A stretch of 35,295 bases of DNA from Bacteroidota bacterium (GCA_014860565.1 JACZJN010000068.1:87152-122446); one strand, 5' to 3'; positions 8,732 to 18,219 are shown, numbered from the stretch's first letter. Translations and numbers: made by a program. Notes: generated from the letters alone by a model not told the origin.

Positions 8732-11719
8732 ATGCGCGCGCTCTTCACGCTTGTCTTCCTCGTCATCCTCTCCTGCGTCCTGACGGCGCAGGACAGTGTT
8801 GACGTCACATTCCGGTACTACCCCGCAGGCAGCCCGTCCATCGTGCATCTGCCCGGTGAATTCAACAACTGGGCCAACAACAGCAACGGAGCCATCAATC
8901 CGGGAGTGCGGTGGACCATGGACAAACTGCCGGATGGCAGTTGGGAAAAAAGCGTCCGGCTGAAAGTAGGCGGCGGCAGTGGTCCCTCGGGGAGTTACCA
9001 GTACAAATTCAATGAAGGCGGAACGGTCGGCGGATGGCTGTCCGATCCGCTGAACCCGTTGACCTCCGGCCCAAACGCCAACAGCATCATTCACGTACAG
9101 CGTCCAACGGTATTTCACCTGCAGCCGACGACGGGGAGCGTCGCAGCGGTCGATACCCCGGCATTCATGGCCGATATATTCCCTTTGACGTCTCAAAGCC
9201 TCGATACAGGAAGTTCTCGCATCCTGGTCGATGGCAATGTCGTCGCCACATTCGGCAGTTCTTACGACCCCGCAACCGGCATGCTCCGCGTCACGCTCCC
9301 GCCGCTTTCGGACGGCGAGCACACGGTGACGGTCGTCGCCGCGGAAACACGCGACCATGAAACCCGGGACTCCACGCGGTTCACCGTACAGGCCTCATCG
9401 CTGCGTTGGCTCACACGCGATACTCCCCGCCTCCTGAGAGACAGTGCGAAACTCGACGTGCTCGCGGCATCCGCAGGCGTCAGCGGCGTCATCATCGTGC
9501 GAAACGGAAGTGACACGCTGTCCACGACCGCGAACGCCGACATCCACTCCGCGACGGCATCACTCGATGAGGGAGATAACCGCTTCATCGCCTATGCAAG
9601 AAAGGAATCGACGACGATCAGTACGACGGAGCTGATTCTCCACCGCGTCGTCGATCACGCTCCCGTCGCTGCCATTCAGATAGGATCGAGTGCGGGGAAT
9701 ATCAACCTCAACGCGTTTGCCAGCACGGATCCGGACGGCGATAATCTGGTTTTTCATTGGGTGTCGGAAGACGTCCGCAACCCGGAACCTCTTGGCATCG
9801 ATCAGACGGGGGCGTTGCTCTCCTTCCCCATTCCGTCGACCCCGGGTGAATATTATTTCACGCTCGAAGCACGGGATCCGTCAGACAACCTCGGCATCGC
9901 AAGAAATTACGTCCGCGTTTCCACGACAGGTGAAGAGCCCGCGCTCGGCACCGTCAATGAGAATCCTGACTGGGTGCGCGACGCCATCGTGTACGAAGTG
10001 TTTGTCCCCGCATTTTCCTCGAACGGGAATCTGCAGGGCGTCATTGACGGCATCCCCGACATGCGGCGGCTCGGCGTGAATACGCTGTGGCTGATGCCCA
10101 TCATGGATAATCTCGGCAGCATCAATTCCTTCAACGGCGGCTACAACATCATCGATTTCTACAACGTGGACGAATCGCTCGGCAGCATCGCGGATTTCGA
10201 CCGCCTGGTCGATTCCTGCCACGCCAACGATATCAGGGTGATTCTCGATATGACGCCCAACCATGTCTCCGGTTCGCATCCCTGGGTCAACGACATCCGC
10301 ACGTGGAAAGATTATTCGATCTACCGCTCGTTTATCGAGTCGCGCGTTCTTGGTGGTGACCGCGGGCTCGGCCAGACAGTGAAGCAGGAAGGGGGCTATG
10401 CCGTCTACGCGCGGTACTCGAACTGGGATCTTGCGAACCTGAATCTCTCCACACCGGAAGCGCGTGCCGCGATGATGGATGTGTACCGATTCTGGCTGGT
10501 GGATCGGCGCGCCGACGGCTTCCGGCTCGACGTGTACTGGGGTCCTCAGGAGCGGTACGGATCGGCGACGTGGTGGCGGCCCTTCCGCGAGAGTATCAAA
10601 CGCTACAAACCCGACGTGTTTCTGCTTGGAGAAACCGACGGGACGGGACAGGGCAGCGAGGCGAATTACGCGGACGGCGGAGGTGCGCTCGATGCAGGCT
10701 ACGACTGGAACTGGTACGGTCAGATGAAAAACACGCTCAGCTCCGGCGATATCCCAGCGCTGAACAGCCGCACCACCAACTATTCCCCCGACGAGTTCTA
10801 CAATCACTACACAGGCTTAAACGCGCATTATTTCCGTTTCATGGAGAATCACGACGAGGACCGCATTGCGCAGCTCTTCCAGACGAACCCAGCGCGAACG
10901 AAATCCGGGGCCGCAGTGGAGCTTACGGTACCAGGGGTTCCGATGATCTATGCCGGACAGGAGATCGGCTGGAAAGGCCGTCGCGACCGCATCGCCTTCT
11001 CCAATCCTCCGCAGCCGGACCTCCTCCCGTTCTATCAGAAGCTGCTTCGGCTCCGCGGCACGTATCCATCGCTTCGATCACCACGTATGACACAAATTGT
11101 TCACGGGACCCCGGGCACCTATGCCTACATTCGGCCGGGACTCGATGAAAATATCATCGCGGCCACCAATTTTCGGGACATCCCCGTCACGGTCACATTG
11201 TCCATCCCTGCGGAAAAGCTGGAGACCAGCGAAATCCTCGCAGCGGGGACGCAGTATTACCTCAACGACCTGATGGCCGACTCCACGTTTTCTGTGACTA
11301 CGGACGGACTGGCATCATTCTCCTTCGACCTTGCTCCGTTCCAGTCACGTGTGATGCTGTTCTCAGACAGCGCCCTGTTCGCTCTCGTGACCAACGTCGA
11401 GACGATTGCCAATGACGCCCTCCCTTTCTCTCTCGGACAAAATTATCCGAATCCCGTGCCTTGCGGGGGAACAACCACTGTGCGCTACTCCCTGGGCGGC
11501 ATGGCAGGAAACAGGCATGAAGTACGCTTCCTCGTCTATGATCACATGGGACGCGAAGTACTGCGCACGCCATCTGTCGAACGCATGGCAGGGGCGCATG
11601 CACAGCCTCTCAATGTCTCGGGACTGCCATCCGGCCAGTATCTCCTGCGGCTCGAGTCGACCGACCAACGCACGCTTGCGCGATGGTCCAAGACAACGGG
11701 AATGACCATCGTCCACTGA
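8732..11719 (+). CDS. Secreted GH13 alpha-amylase-family enzyme with T9SS sorting domain
   Basis: A 995-residue exported enzyme. Order: signal peptide (1-19, ending LTA before QDS), an early-set/CBM48-like domain (about 21-130, containing LPGEFNNW), Ig-like beta domains, a PKD-like domain (about 307-405), a GH13 barrel (about 413-820) and a C-terminal T9SS sorting domain starting near LGQNYPNPV (about 904-995). GH13 regions visible are DMTPNH (506-511), GFRLDVYW with nucleophile Asp600, LLGETDG with acid/base Glu634, and MENHDED with Asp708. Region II lacks the usual Lys-His after the nucleophile. It likely cleaves or rearranges alpha-glucans outside the cell or on its surface. The start at 8732 is chosen because the signal peptide begins there and AAAGGTG precedes it; the frame extends upstream to 8588 without support. 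Confidence 0.94.
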   Translation: MRALFTLVFLVILSCVLTAQDSVDVTFRYYPAGSPSIVHLPGEFNNWANNSNGAINPGVRWTMDKLPDGSWEKSVRLKVGGGSGPSGSYQYKFNEGGTVGGWLSDPLNPLTSGPNANSIIHVQRPTVFHLQPTTGSVAAVDTPAFMADIFPLTSQSLDTGSSRILVDGNVVATFGSSYDPATGMLRVTLPPLSDGEHTVTVVAAETRDHETRDSTRFTVQASSLRWLTRDTPRLLRDSAKLDVLAASAGVSGVIIVRNGSDTLSTTANADIHSATASLDEGDNRFIAYARKESTTISTTELILHRVVDHAPVAAIQIGSSAGNINLNAFASTDPDGDNLVFHWVSEDVRNPEPLGIDQTGALLSFPIPSTPGEYYFTLEARDPSDNLGIARNYVRVSTTGEEPALGTVNENPDWVRDAIVYEVFVPAFSSNGNLQGVIDGIPDMRRLGVNTLWLMPIMDNLGSINSFNGGYNIIDFYNVDESLGSIADFDRLVDSCHANDIRVILDMTPNHVSGSHPWVNDIRTWKDYSIYRSFIESRVLGGDRGLGQTVKQEGGYAVYARYSNWDLANLNLSTPEARAAMMDVYRFWLVDRRADGFRLDVYWGPQERYGSATWWRPFRESIKRYKPDVFLLGETDGTGQGSEANYADGGGALDAGYDWNWYGQMKNTLSSGDIPALNSRTTNYSPDEFYNHYTGLNAHYFRFMENHDEDRIAQLFQTNPARTKSGAAVELTVPGVPMIYAGQEIGWKGRRDRIAFSNPPQPDLLPFYQKLLRLRGTYPSLRSPRMTQIVHGTPGTYAYIRPGLDENIIAATNFRDIPVTVTLSIPAEKLETSEILAAGTQYYLNDLMADSTFSVTTDGLASFSFDLAPFQSRVMLFSDSALFALVTNVETIANDALPFSLGQNYPNPVPCGGTTTVRYSLGGMAGNRHEVRFLVYDHMGREVLRTPSVERMAGAHAQPLNVSGLPSGQYLLRLESTDQRTLARWSKTTGMTIVH

Positions 11720-11722
11720 AGC

Positions 11723-11750
11723 AAAACGTCCGCCTCCTGGCGGACGTTTT
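11723..11750. terminator. Bidirectional terminator between convergent genes
   Basis: A perfect 12-bp inverted repeat (AAAACGTCCGCC / GGCGGACGTTTT) with a four-base loop. It begins four bases after the amylase stop and ends 21 bases before the end of the convergent minus-strand gene. A-rich and T-rich flanks on both sides let it work in both directions. Confidence 0.9.
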
Positions 11751-11771
11751 GACTGAAGAGCTTATCGTTGT

Positions 11772-12644
11772 CTAGAGGATCGAATAACGCAGACCGAGCG
11801 CAAGAGCTTCCTTCACCTGGGTACGCCGGGTCTGGGAAATGTCGTGTACGACCAGGACGTTGAGAGAAACATTGATGTAGGAATTGACCTTCGCTGTCAG
11901 AGTGTTGTCCCATCGAGCATCCCACACATCGATTTGATCGAAAGCCGAGAAGAGATTCAGCTGCGACGTGAAAAGAATGTTTTCCATCACGTTCCATTTG
12001 AGTCCGGAAGCGGATTCGAGACCGGTCTGGAAGCGGAACGTCTCGATCTCGTTGAGTGTCTCCGGATCATCAGCGAAGCCATAGTCGGAGGAGAAGGTTT
12101 CCTTGAACGCAACACCGAGGCGCGTAAAGAAAACGTCACCCTCTGTGTAAGTAAAACCGGCGGACTGAATCAGATAGCCGGGGTCCCACTGTCCCGAGGT
12201 TTGCACTTTTTCGTTCAGCCCGGTCTGTGCGTTCATGATCATCTTGTAGCCCGGCGCCATTTGGGTGCGTAGCTGATTTGCGACATACGGATCTATTGCC
12301 CAGCCGATATTTCGTGAGTAAAGGCTTTCCCAGAACAGTTCGTCCTGCGATTTTTCGAAGTCCGCATCGCCAAGTTTCGTCTGACCATACGCGACTTTCA
12401 GCGTATTTTTCCAGATCCAGTCAGGCTGTTTGTAAGCAAAGAGACCATCGGTGACGAACGTCCAAGCCAGCGTGTTTTCCCCTCCTTGTGTCCAGTCATG
12501 CAGGGATACCTGCGTAAGATTGAGTCCTGCAACCAGGGTCTGGTTCCACCCCTCATTAAATTCACGCTTCTCACCATCCTGGGAGACGGCGACGTTGCTC
12601 ATTAGCACAAGAACAAGAAGGGCGAAGGTGAACCGCTGTTTCAT
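11772..12644 (-). CDS. DUF3078-like exported protein, probable outer-membrane beta barrel
   Basis: A 290-residue protein starting with a signal peptide (MKQRFTFALLVLVLMSNVAVSQ). The body resembles the DUF3078 family of Bacteroidota: the segment with WTQGGENTLAWTF, then YKQPDWIWKNTLKVAYG and the conserved KLGDADFEKSQDEL. Alternating polar and aromatic residues through the rest, ending in LALGLRYSIL, suggest an outer-membrane beta barrel. The function of the family is not known. The start at 12644 is supported by GGAG seven bases upstream; the frame also extends to 12677. It stands alone, bounded by the bidirectional terminator downstream and by 147 bases of AT-rich intergenic sequence upstream. 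Confidence 0.9.
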   Translation of the reverse strand: MKQRFTFALLVLVLMSNVAVSQDGEKREFNEGWNQTLVAGLNLTQVSLHDWTQGGENTLAWTFVTDGLFAYKQPDWIWKNTLKVAYGQTKLGDADFEKSQDELFWESLYSRNIGWAIDPYVANQLRTQMAPGYKMIMNAQTGLNEKVQTSGQWDPGYLIQSAGFTYTEGDVFFTRLGVAFKETFSSDYGFADDPETLNEIETFRFQTGLESASGLKWNVMENILFTSQLNLFSAFDQIDVWDARWDNTLTAKVNSYINVSLNVLVVHDISQTRRTQVKEALALGLRYSIL

Positions 12645-12791
12645 TATACACTCCGTATTACGTTGCATGAATTGCATGTCAATAGTCCCTATCCGGAAAA
12701 TTCAGCCGTTGATTATAACGATTACAACAGAAATCACCGTGAATTCTGATAAGGGATTCGGAAAAGATACGAAAACGAAGTGAAAAAAGGG

Positions 12792-14432
12792 TTATTGGTC
12801 GAACTGAAACAGGCGGGATTTTTTCTGCACGCGTTCCGCCGCGAGTTTTTCAAAGAGAATCGTCATCACAGCGAGCACAACAAGCGCGATACCCGTGGAG
12901 ATCTGGGAAACGTAAATGAGGCGGGTAAGAATATTGATGATAATGGTCATTCCGACGGCTGCGACGACGATTCCCACGAACACGCCGGTAGTGCGCTCCC
13001 CTTTACGCAGCGGGCGGGAGAACGGCAGATACGGATTCGCCATCACGAGAATCTGCATGATCAGGTGGGAAAGAAGACTGAGGACAAGGACGTGGACGAC
13101 CACGTGCTGATAATTATCGAAATACATAAAAAAGATCACACCGAGCGCGAATACATACGGCAGGACAAACAGCACCATCAGTACATCTTTCATTGCGAGG
13201 ACGAGCTTTCCCTTGTCTGACGGCGTCGCATGAAATATCCATGACGCCTGCCATGAGTCGCTCCGTGCCATGGAGGCGAGAAGAAGCACGGGGAAAAAGG
13301 CCATTGCGAAATACAATAGATTCGCTTTCTCAAAATGTTCGACGGGATTCACGAAAGGATCCGCAAGTCCCCCTCCCGAACTGAGACCGGTGAGCAGATA
13401 CAGTATCGTCAGCGGAATAATCGCGAGCACCGACAGACGAAACTTCATGTCATACTTGAACTGATTGCGGATCAGCAGCGCGGCGGCGCGCCCTTCATTT
13501 CTTCCGAAGAGCGGGGCCGCTGCTTTCCTCCGTCGCGCAGGCGTCTTGCTGCCTTCGCTGCTTTCATCAAGACGCGAGAGGATTGCTGCATATTCGAGGG
13601 AGAGTTTTCCGTAGGCATAAAGACTGAGCAGCAACGTCACTCCCGCGCCGGTGAGTATGGAGGCAAGACTGAGCCATACCTTATGACCAACAGCGAGCTG
13701 CATCAGACTTGCAAACCATGTCGGTGGGAGCAGCAGCGTCCATATTTCCTGCTGAAGGCGCATTCCACCAAGCACTTCTTCCTTGAGCAGTGTCGTAAAT
13801 ATCATGCCGCTGCCGTACACCAGGAATGAGAGCACCAGCTGCAGATAACTGAACATGCGCCGCAGTTTTTTTGGATGCACGAGGTGCATGAGGTTGACAT
13901 AGAGGAACACGATGAAGAGCGCGACCAGGAGGCTCGCCCCAAGCATCCCCAACATGGAGGCCAGAGCGAGTTGCGGCCGAAATCCGTAGCGGAAGGAGTA
14001 GACCACGGAAGGGATCAATCCAATCGCGGCAGTAATGACTCCTAGATACGTCAGGAGGTTCGCCATCCTCGAGGCAAAGAACGTACGTGAGGAAATCGGA
14101 CGGTGTGCGAGCACTGTATAATCGTCGGGTGATACGACGATCGACTGGAATTCCACAAGCATCGATGTCGCGACGGAGAACATCACGAAGGTGATCATCA
14201 CGGTGCCCGTGAAGAAGAGGTCGTTGTTTTCAATAATAATGAAGCTCAGCACGAGTCCGAGGAAGCCGTAAAACACGGCGATCTGCCAGAGTCCGGGGAA
14301 GCGCCGCTTACTCGGTTTGCGGCGCGACGAGGCGAAGATGCCCGTGCGAAAATCCGTTTTCAGCGATGTGCTCAACAGAGCGCGGAATTGAACCGGATCG
14401 ATATCAAAGGCAGTGAGCAGGCGATTGATCAT
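12792..14432 (-). CDS. ABC transporter membrane protein, probable exporter permease
   Basis: A 546-residue polytopic protein with roughly 12 hydrophobic segments arranged in two halves, separated by a charged loop (about 280-330, containing the basic run TPARRRKAAA). It follows an ABC ATPase gene with a four-base ATGA overlap, so the two are almost certainly translated together and form one transporter in the cytoplasmic membrane. The architecture resembles the large permeases of ABC-2 type or putative ABC exporters whose ATPase is a separate CcmA/NatA-like subunit. No substrate can be inferred from the neighbours. No stem-loop was recognised after the stop. Confidence 0.88.
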   Translation of the reverse strand: MINRLLTAFDIDPVQFRALLSTSLKTDFRTGIFASSRRKPSKRRFPGLWQIAVFYGFLGLVLSFIIIENNDLFFTGTVMITFVMFSVATSMLVEFQSIVVSPDDYTVLAHRPISSRTFFASRMANLLTYLGVITAAIGLIPSVVYSFRYGFRPQLALASMLGMLGASLLVALFIVFLYVNLMHLVHPKKLRRMFSYLQLVLSFLVYGSGMIFTTLLKEEVLGGMRLQQEIWTLLLPPTWFASLMQLAVGHKVWLSLASILTGAGVTLLLSLYAYGKLSLEYAAILSRLDESSEGSKTPARRRKAAAPLFGRNEGRAAALLIRNQFKYDMKFRLSVLAIIPLTILYLLTGLSSGGGLADPFVNPVEHFEKANLLYFAMAFFPVLLLASMARSDSWQASWIFHATPSDKGKLVLAMKDVLMVLFVLPYVFALGVIFFMYFDNYQHVVVHVLVLSLLSHLIMQILVMANPYLPFSRPLRKGERTTGVFVGIVVAAVGMTIIINILTRLIYVSQISTGIALVVLAVMTILFEKLAAERVQKKSRLFQFDQ

Positions 14433-15196
14433 ACGCGATCCAGCGCGGCGAGAAAATCCGTCGTGAGATCCGCTGCGTCACGAACCCCCGTAATGCGGCT
14501 GAACGCATCCTCGAGTGAAGCGGAATCCGTATCCTCGACGATACTCTTCGCCGTGCCGGATATGATCTGCTGGCCTTTGTCGATGATGATGATACGTGTG
14601 CAGATACGTTCCACGACCTCGAGGATGTGCGAGCAGAAAAATATCGTCTTCCCCTGTTCGGCAAGTCTCTTCAGCAATTCCTTTACGATCATGGCCGCAT
14701 TGGCATCCAGCCCATTGAGCGGCTCGTCAAGAAACAACACGTCGGGCCGATGGATGAGCGCGGAGGCAATGAGTATTTTCTGCTTCATCCCTTTCGAAAA
14801 CTCCGCCATGCGCTGATCCTTTGCATCCAGAATGCCGAACAGATCGAGCAGATCGAAAAATCGCGATTCAGCGAGCACCGGATCGAGATGATACAGGCTG
14901 GCGACGAAGTCCAGATACTCCGACGGCGTCAGCGTCTCATACATCGCGCCGCTTTCCGGGATGTAGCCGATGCGTCGTTTGACCTCCATCGGATCCCTTT
15001 GCACATCATAGCCGGCGACCTCCGCTGTGCCCTCCGTGGGCTGCAGCATACCGGTCAGCATCTTGACCGTGGTTGACTTGCCGGCGCCATTTGTGCCGAG
15101 AAACCCGACGATTTCACCCGGATAGACTGTCAGCGTCAAGTGATCGACGGCTGCCTTGTCTTCAAATCGTTTCGTGAGATCTATGGCTCGAATCAT
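14429..15196 (-). CDS. ABC transporter ATP-binding protein (CcmA/NatA-like)
   Basis: A 255-residue ATPase subunit. Walker A is GTNGAGKS (34-41), the signature is FSKGM (133-137) in place of LSGGQ, Walker B is VLFLDEP with Asp157-Glu158, and the switch histidine is His190 in FFCSHILE. The FSKGM form and a C-terminal extension ending in ITGVRDA are typical of the exporter-type ATPases paired with ABC-2 permeases. The start at 15196 places the family beginning MIRAIDLTKRFE at the N-terminus; the frame reaching 15316 has no family support. It is first gene of a two-gene operon whose permease starts within its stop codon. Confidence 0.94.
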   Translation of the reverse strand: MIRAIDLTKRFEDKAAVDHLTLTVYPGEIVGFLGTNGAGKSTTVKMLTGMLQPTEGTAEVAGYDVQRDPMEVKRRIGYIPESGAMYETLTPSEYLDFVASLYHLDPVLAESRFFDLLDLFGILDAKDQRMAEFSKGMKQKILIASALIHRPDVLFLDEPLNGLDANAAMIVKELLKRLAEQGKTIFFCSHILEVVERICTRIIIIDKGQQIISGTAKSIVEDTDSASLEDAFSRITGVRDAADLTTDFLAALDRV

Positions 15197-15294
15197 GATA
15201 GGATGGCTGATGATACAGAGGAGGCAATCATCAAAATATCGTAAAAAGCGTGGTGAGTGGAAAGAGGCGAAGACTGACCTGGATGACAAATAAA

Positions 15295-15325
15295 ACGGCC
15301 CGGAAGCGCGTGCCAACCGGGCCGT
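15295..15325 (-). terminator. Rho-independent terminator of the YCF48-like repeat gene
   Basis: A 9-bp perfect stem (ACGGCCCGG / CCGGGCCGT on the plus strand) with a 13-base loop. Read on the minus strand it is followed by TTTATTTG, so it ends transcription from the gene at 15351-17177 and insulates the ABC transporter genes downstream. Confidence 0.85.
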
Positions 15326-15350
15326 CTAGATCCATCAGTACTATTTTTCC

Positions 15351-17177
15351 TTATTCCCAGTCACAACGGAGAATGGTACCGTTATGTCCGACGACCCATT
15401 GCTGCTTTTTCGCAATCGCGGCAACGGAGACGAGACCGACGTCAGCGACACGGTCGAGCTTGGTCCAGGTGCGTCCGCCGTTGTTGCTGACGAGGACCGT
15501 GCCTTCGGGCCCTACGGCCATGCCGTTCAGTTCGTCCGAAAAGTCTATGTCCGCGAGCGGGAGGTACAGGTTGGTGCGCCCCTTCCCCCATGTCAAACCA
15601 CCGTCGTCGGTGAACAGGATGGTTCCACGTGTACCGCAAACCCAGCCGGTCTGTTCATTGAGGAAACTCGCGCTGAGGAAATCGATGCTCTGATCATCCA
15701 TGCCGCTCATGTCGACCGCATCCCACGAGGCGCCGTCATTGCAGGAGCGATACATGGTGCGCCGGTCACCGACAGCGATCCAGCATGATCCGCCGATATG
15801 GGTCACGCTCTGCATGCGCACTTCCTGGGGGAAGGTGCCCAGCGACCAATTCTGACCACCGTCGAGGGTGCGGGCATATTTTCCATTCGTGCCAACCGCG
15901 ATGGCCACGTTTCCCTTGCCGGCATCAACGCTGAGCAAGTGATAGGCCTTTTCCTGCTGCATGGACGTCCACGTCGCACCACCATCAACGGTGCGTGCGA
16001 TGTAGCCGCCGTAACCGACGACGAGTCCCGTGCGCGCGTCGAACATGCCAATGTCGTTAAGTTCGATTGCCGAGGCCTTCGCGTCGTACCAGGATTCACC
16101 TCCGTCGCTGGAGTAGCGCACGGTGCCGTCCTGTCCGACCACCCAGCCGCTCTTGCCGACAAATTCAACCTGATAAAATGAAGTACGCGGGCCACGGCTC
16201 ACCGACGTCCATGTGTCGCCCCAGTCAGAGGAGCGCAGCAGCACCCCTTCGACGCCCAGTGCGATGCCGGTGCCGAGATCGCTGAAGGAGACGTCCATAA
16301 GATCCTTGTCGGTTCCGGAGTTCACCTTATTCCAGGTTTCGCCGCCGTCCTCGGTTTTCAGGATGACGCCGCCCTTGCCAATGCACCAGCCGTTCTTGTC
16401 TGTCGTGAAGTACATGGAAATAAGCGTGACGCCGGTGGGGGTTTCGATCATGCGCCAGTCCTCGCCGCGGTTGCTGGTTTTCAGCATGAGGCCGTTGCCT
16501 CCGCATATGAGGCGCACCCGATCGTTGACGTAATAAATATATTCCGGATTTCCCGGGAGGTTGAAATCCTTCTTGACCCAGGACGTGCCGCCGTTGGTGG
16601 TTTCGAGAATGAGGCCGTTCCAGCCCATGGCCCAGCCGCGACGGTCGTCATCGAAATAAATCGAGCGCAGGAAGAATGGTTCGTCGTAGGACTTGTCAAC
16701 CCAGGTGCTCCCGCCGTCGGACGTGTAAAGAATCAATCCACCGACACCGCAGGCCCAGCCGACTTCGCGGCTGAAGAAGTTGATCGCGTAGATGCGTTTT
16801 GTAGTACCGGTATTCTGGCGGTGCCACGTCCGCCCTCCGTCGGTGCTGCGCGAGATAATGCCGTCTTCGCCGCAGGCCCAACCATATTCGGAATCGTAAA
16901 AACTCTGGTCATGAAAAGAGATGTTCGTATTGCTTTCCGTCAAATCCCATGTCTTCCCGTCATCCGTTGACCGGATGATGCGACCCTGGTCGCCAACGAT
17001 AATGATGTGATTATCCTCCGGTCGCTGAATACTGTTATTGGTGACGCCATGCGGAAGTGGGTTTTTCCATGTCCACGTCTGCGCGTTCAGCGGGATGCTG
17101 CAGACGATCATGGCCAGCAAGAGCATGACACTTCTCTGGCTTCCAGAGACCAAAACAGAAGTGGTCCGGTTTCTCAT
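15351..17177 (-). CDS. Exported YCF48/BNR-type beta-propeller repeat protein
   Basis: A 608-residue protein with an N-terminal signal (hydrophobic core MLLLAMIVCSIPLNA, cleavage before QTW). Nearly all the rest consists of about 13 repeats of 40-45 residues, each with a glycine-rich GxIxRS strand followed by an Asp-box-like DGGxTW turn (for example STDGGRTW, TEDGGETW, TVDGGATW, TDDGGLTW). The protein ends in a half repeat, VVGHNGTILRCDWE, which could close the ring with the N-terminal half repeat; this fits two seven-bladed propellers. YCF48 in phototrophs is a photosystem II assembly factor, but proteins with this fold are widespread and secreted in non-phototrophs, so no such role is claimed. 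It lacks a T9SS sorting domain. The start at 17177 has GAGGAA six bases upstream. Confidence 0.92.
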   Translation of the reverse strand: MRNRTTSVLVSGSQRSVMLLLAMIVCSIPLNAQTWTWKNPLPHGVTNNSIQRPEDNHIIIVGDQGRIIRSTDDGKTWDLTESNTNISFHDQSFYDSEYGWACGEDGIISRSTDGGRTWHRQNTGTTKRIYAINFFSREVGWACGVGGLILYTSDGGSTWVDKSYDEPFFLRSIYFDDDRRGWAMGWNGLILETTNGGTSWVKKDFNLPGNPEYIYYVNDRVRLICGGNGLMLKTSNRGEDWRMIETPTGVTLISMYFTTDKNGWCIGKGGVILKTEDGGETWNKVNSGTDKDLMDVSFSDLGTGIALGVEGVLLRSSDWGDTWTSVSRGPRTSFYQVEFVGKSGWVVGQDGTVRYSSDGGESWYDAKASAIELNDIGMFDARTGLVVGYGGYIARTVDGGATWTSMQQEKAYHLLSVDAGKGNVAIAVGTNGKYARTLDGGQNWSLGTFPQEVRMQSVTHIGGSCWIAVGDRRTMYRSCNDGASWDAVDMSGMDDQSIDFLSASFLNEQTGWVCGTRGTILFTDDGGLTWGKGRTNLYLPLADIDFSDELNGMAVGPEGTVLVSNNGGRTWTKLDRVADVGLVSVAAIAKKQQWVVGHNGTILRCDWE

Positions 17178-17183
17178 GAGCAT

Positions 17184-17189
17184 TTCCTC
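17184..17189 (-). promoter_or_regulatory. Ribosome binding site fixing the start of the repeat protein
   Basis: GAGGAA on the minus strand lies six bases before the ATG at 17177. A second ATG at 17183 directly abuts the motif and is too close to use it, so the start at 17177 is favoured. Confidence 0.6.
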
Positions 17190-17280
17190 GATAGTAGAGT
17201 GGACTTCAGGAATCAAACTAGGAGGAAAATACGTTCTGGTTGGGGAAAATGAAAGCGGAGAAGATGATCCGATTGCATTT

Positions 17281-17297
17281 CGTTACATTATAGAACG
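17281..17297. promoter_or_regulatory. Imperfect dyad upstream of the metal importer genes
   Basis: The 17-base sequence from 17281 has the symmetric form CGTTnnATnATnnAACG and ends 37 bases before the binding-protein start codon. Metal-uptake genes are usually repressed by Zur/Fur or DtxR-type regulators binding such dyads, but it matches no consensus I know exactly. Confidence 0.25.
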
Positions 17298-17334
17298 TAG
17301 AATGCCAAATGTATTTTAGAATTTTCAGGACGCC

Positions 17335-18219
17335 ATGGCTCGAACGAACATCATCATCGTGGGGATCGCCCTGCTTCTTTGCGCCTGTACTCCGCCGGCT
17401 GACAACGAAAAGCCGTTGGTTGTGACAAGCATCGCTCCTATCGGCGACTGGATTGCCGCCGTGGGAGGCGCGGATATCGATGTTCTGGTGCTCGTGCCAC
17501 CTTCATCGAGTCCCCACACCTTCGAACTTTCCCCCGGCCAACTCCGGGACGCCAGCCGTGCTGCACTTGTGGTGCTCAATGGCGCAGGACTGGAGTACTG
17601 GTCCGATCGCCTGCTCGACAATATTCAAGACAAGCACACGCCCGTCCTCCGACTCAGCGACAGGGTCGAACTGCTGCAGGCCGGTCACGATGACCATGCA
17701 GGACACAACCACGGCAATGTCGGGAATCCGCATTTCTGGCTCGATCCTTCCATCGCCGCGGGAGCAGTCCGTGACATTGCCCAGTCGCTCGGCGACCTGC
17801 TTCCAATGAAACGCGACTCGATTACTGCGCGGGCGGCAGTACTGGCTGCATCACTTGAGCAGCTCGACAGGGAGATCTCATCGACAGTGCGCCTGTGGCG
17901 TCAACGGCGTTTCATTGGGGACCACAGTTCGTGGGTCTATTTCGCCCGGCGCTATGGACTTGAGGAAGCGGGCGTCATCGAATCGGTCCCGGGACGCGAG
18001 GTGTCGGCGCGGCAGATGACCTCATTGATCAGCACGATGCGCAAACATGGCGTTGACGTGGTATTCGCCGACCGGCGGAAATCGACCCGCGCCGCGGATA
18101 TTCTCGCCGAGGAAACGGGCGCGCGCATCGCACGGCTCGATCCTATGGGGGCCGAGGGTGAAGGCTACATTCAAATGATGCGGACGAATCTGAACGAAAT
18201 GACGAGGGTGATGCGATGA
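17335..18219 (+). CDS. znuA: Metal ABC transporter substrate-binding lipoprotein (ZnuA-like)
   Basis: A 294-residue cluster A-I solute-binding protein that captures zinc or manganese in the periplasm. The lipobox LCAC ends at Cys18, so it is a lipoprotein. Probable metal ligands are His61 (SSPHTF), His133 (NPHFWLDP), His197 (IGDHSSW) and Asp269 (RLDP). A short His/Asp-rich loop before His133 (HDDHAGHNHG, 118-127) is characteristic of zinc-specific members and favours zinc over manganese. The gene overlaps the ATPase gene by four bases. The permease gene of the same system lies 2.9 kb downstream, beyond three opposite-strand genes. Confidence 0.93.
   Translation: MARTNIIIVGIALLLCACTPPADNEKPLVVTSIAPIGDWIAAVGGADIDVLVLVPPSSSPHTFELSPGQLRDASRAALVVLNGAGLEYWSDRLLDNIQDKHTPVLRLSDRVELLQAGHDDHAGHNHGNVGNPHFWLDPSIAAGAVRDIAQSLGDLLPMKRDSITARAAVLAASLEQLDREISSTVRLWRQRRFIGDHSSWVYFARRYGLEEAGVIESVPGREVSARQMTSLISTMRKHGVDVVFADRRKSTRAADILAEETGARIARLDPMGAEGEGYIQMMRTNLNEMTRVMR

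Noticed and set aside
12655-12682. Sigma70-like TTGACA-16-TAATAC on the minus strand before the DUF3078-like gene
   Set aside because: The -10 match lies only about 10 bases before the ATG, so the transcript would start after the GGAG ribosome binding site; the match is probably chance in AT-rich DNA.
15351-17177. Role as a photosystem II assembly factor because of YCF48-like repeats
   Set aside because: No photosynthesis gene is present and the fold is common in secreted proteins of non-phototrophs.
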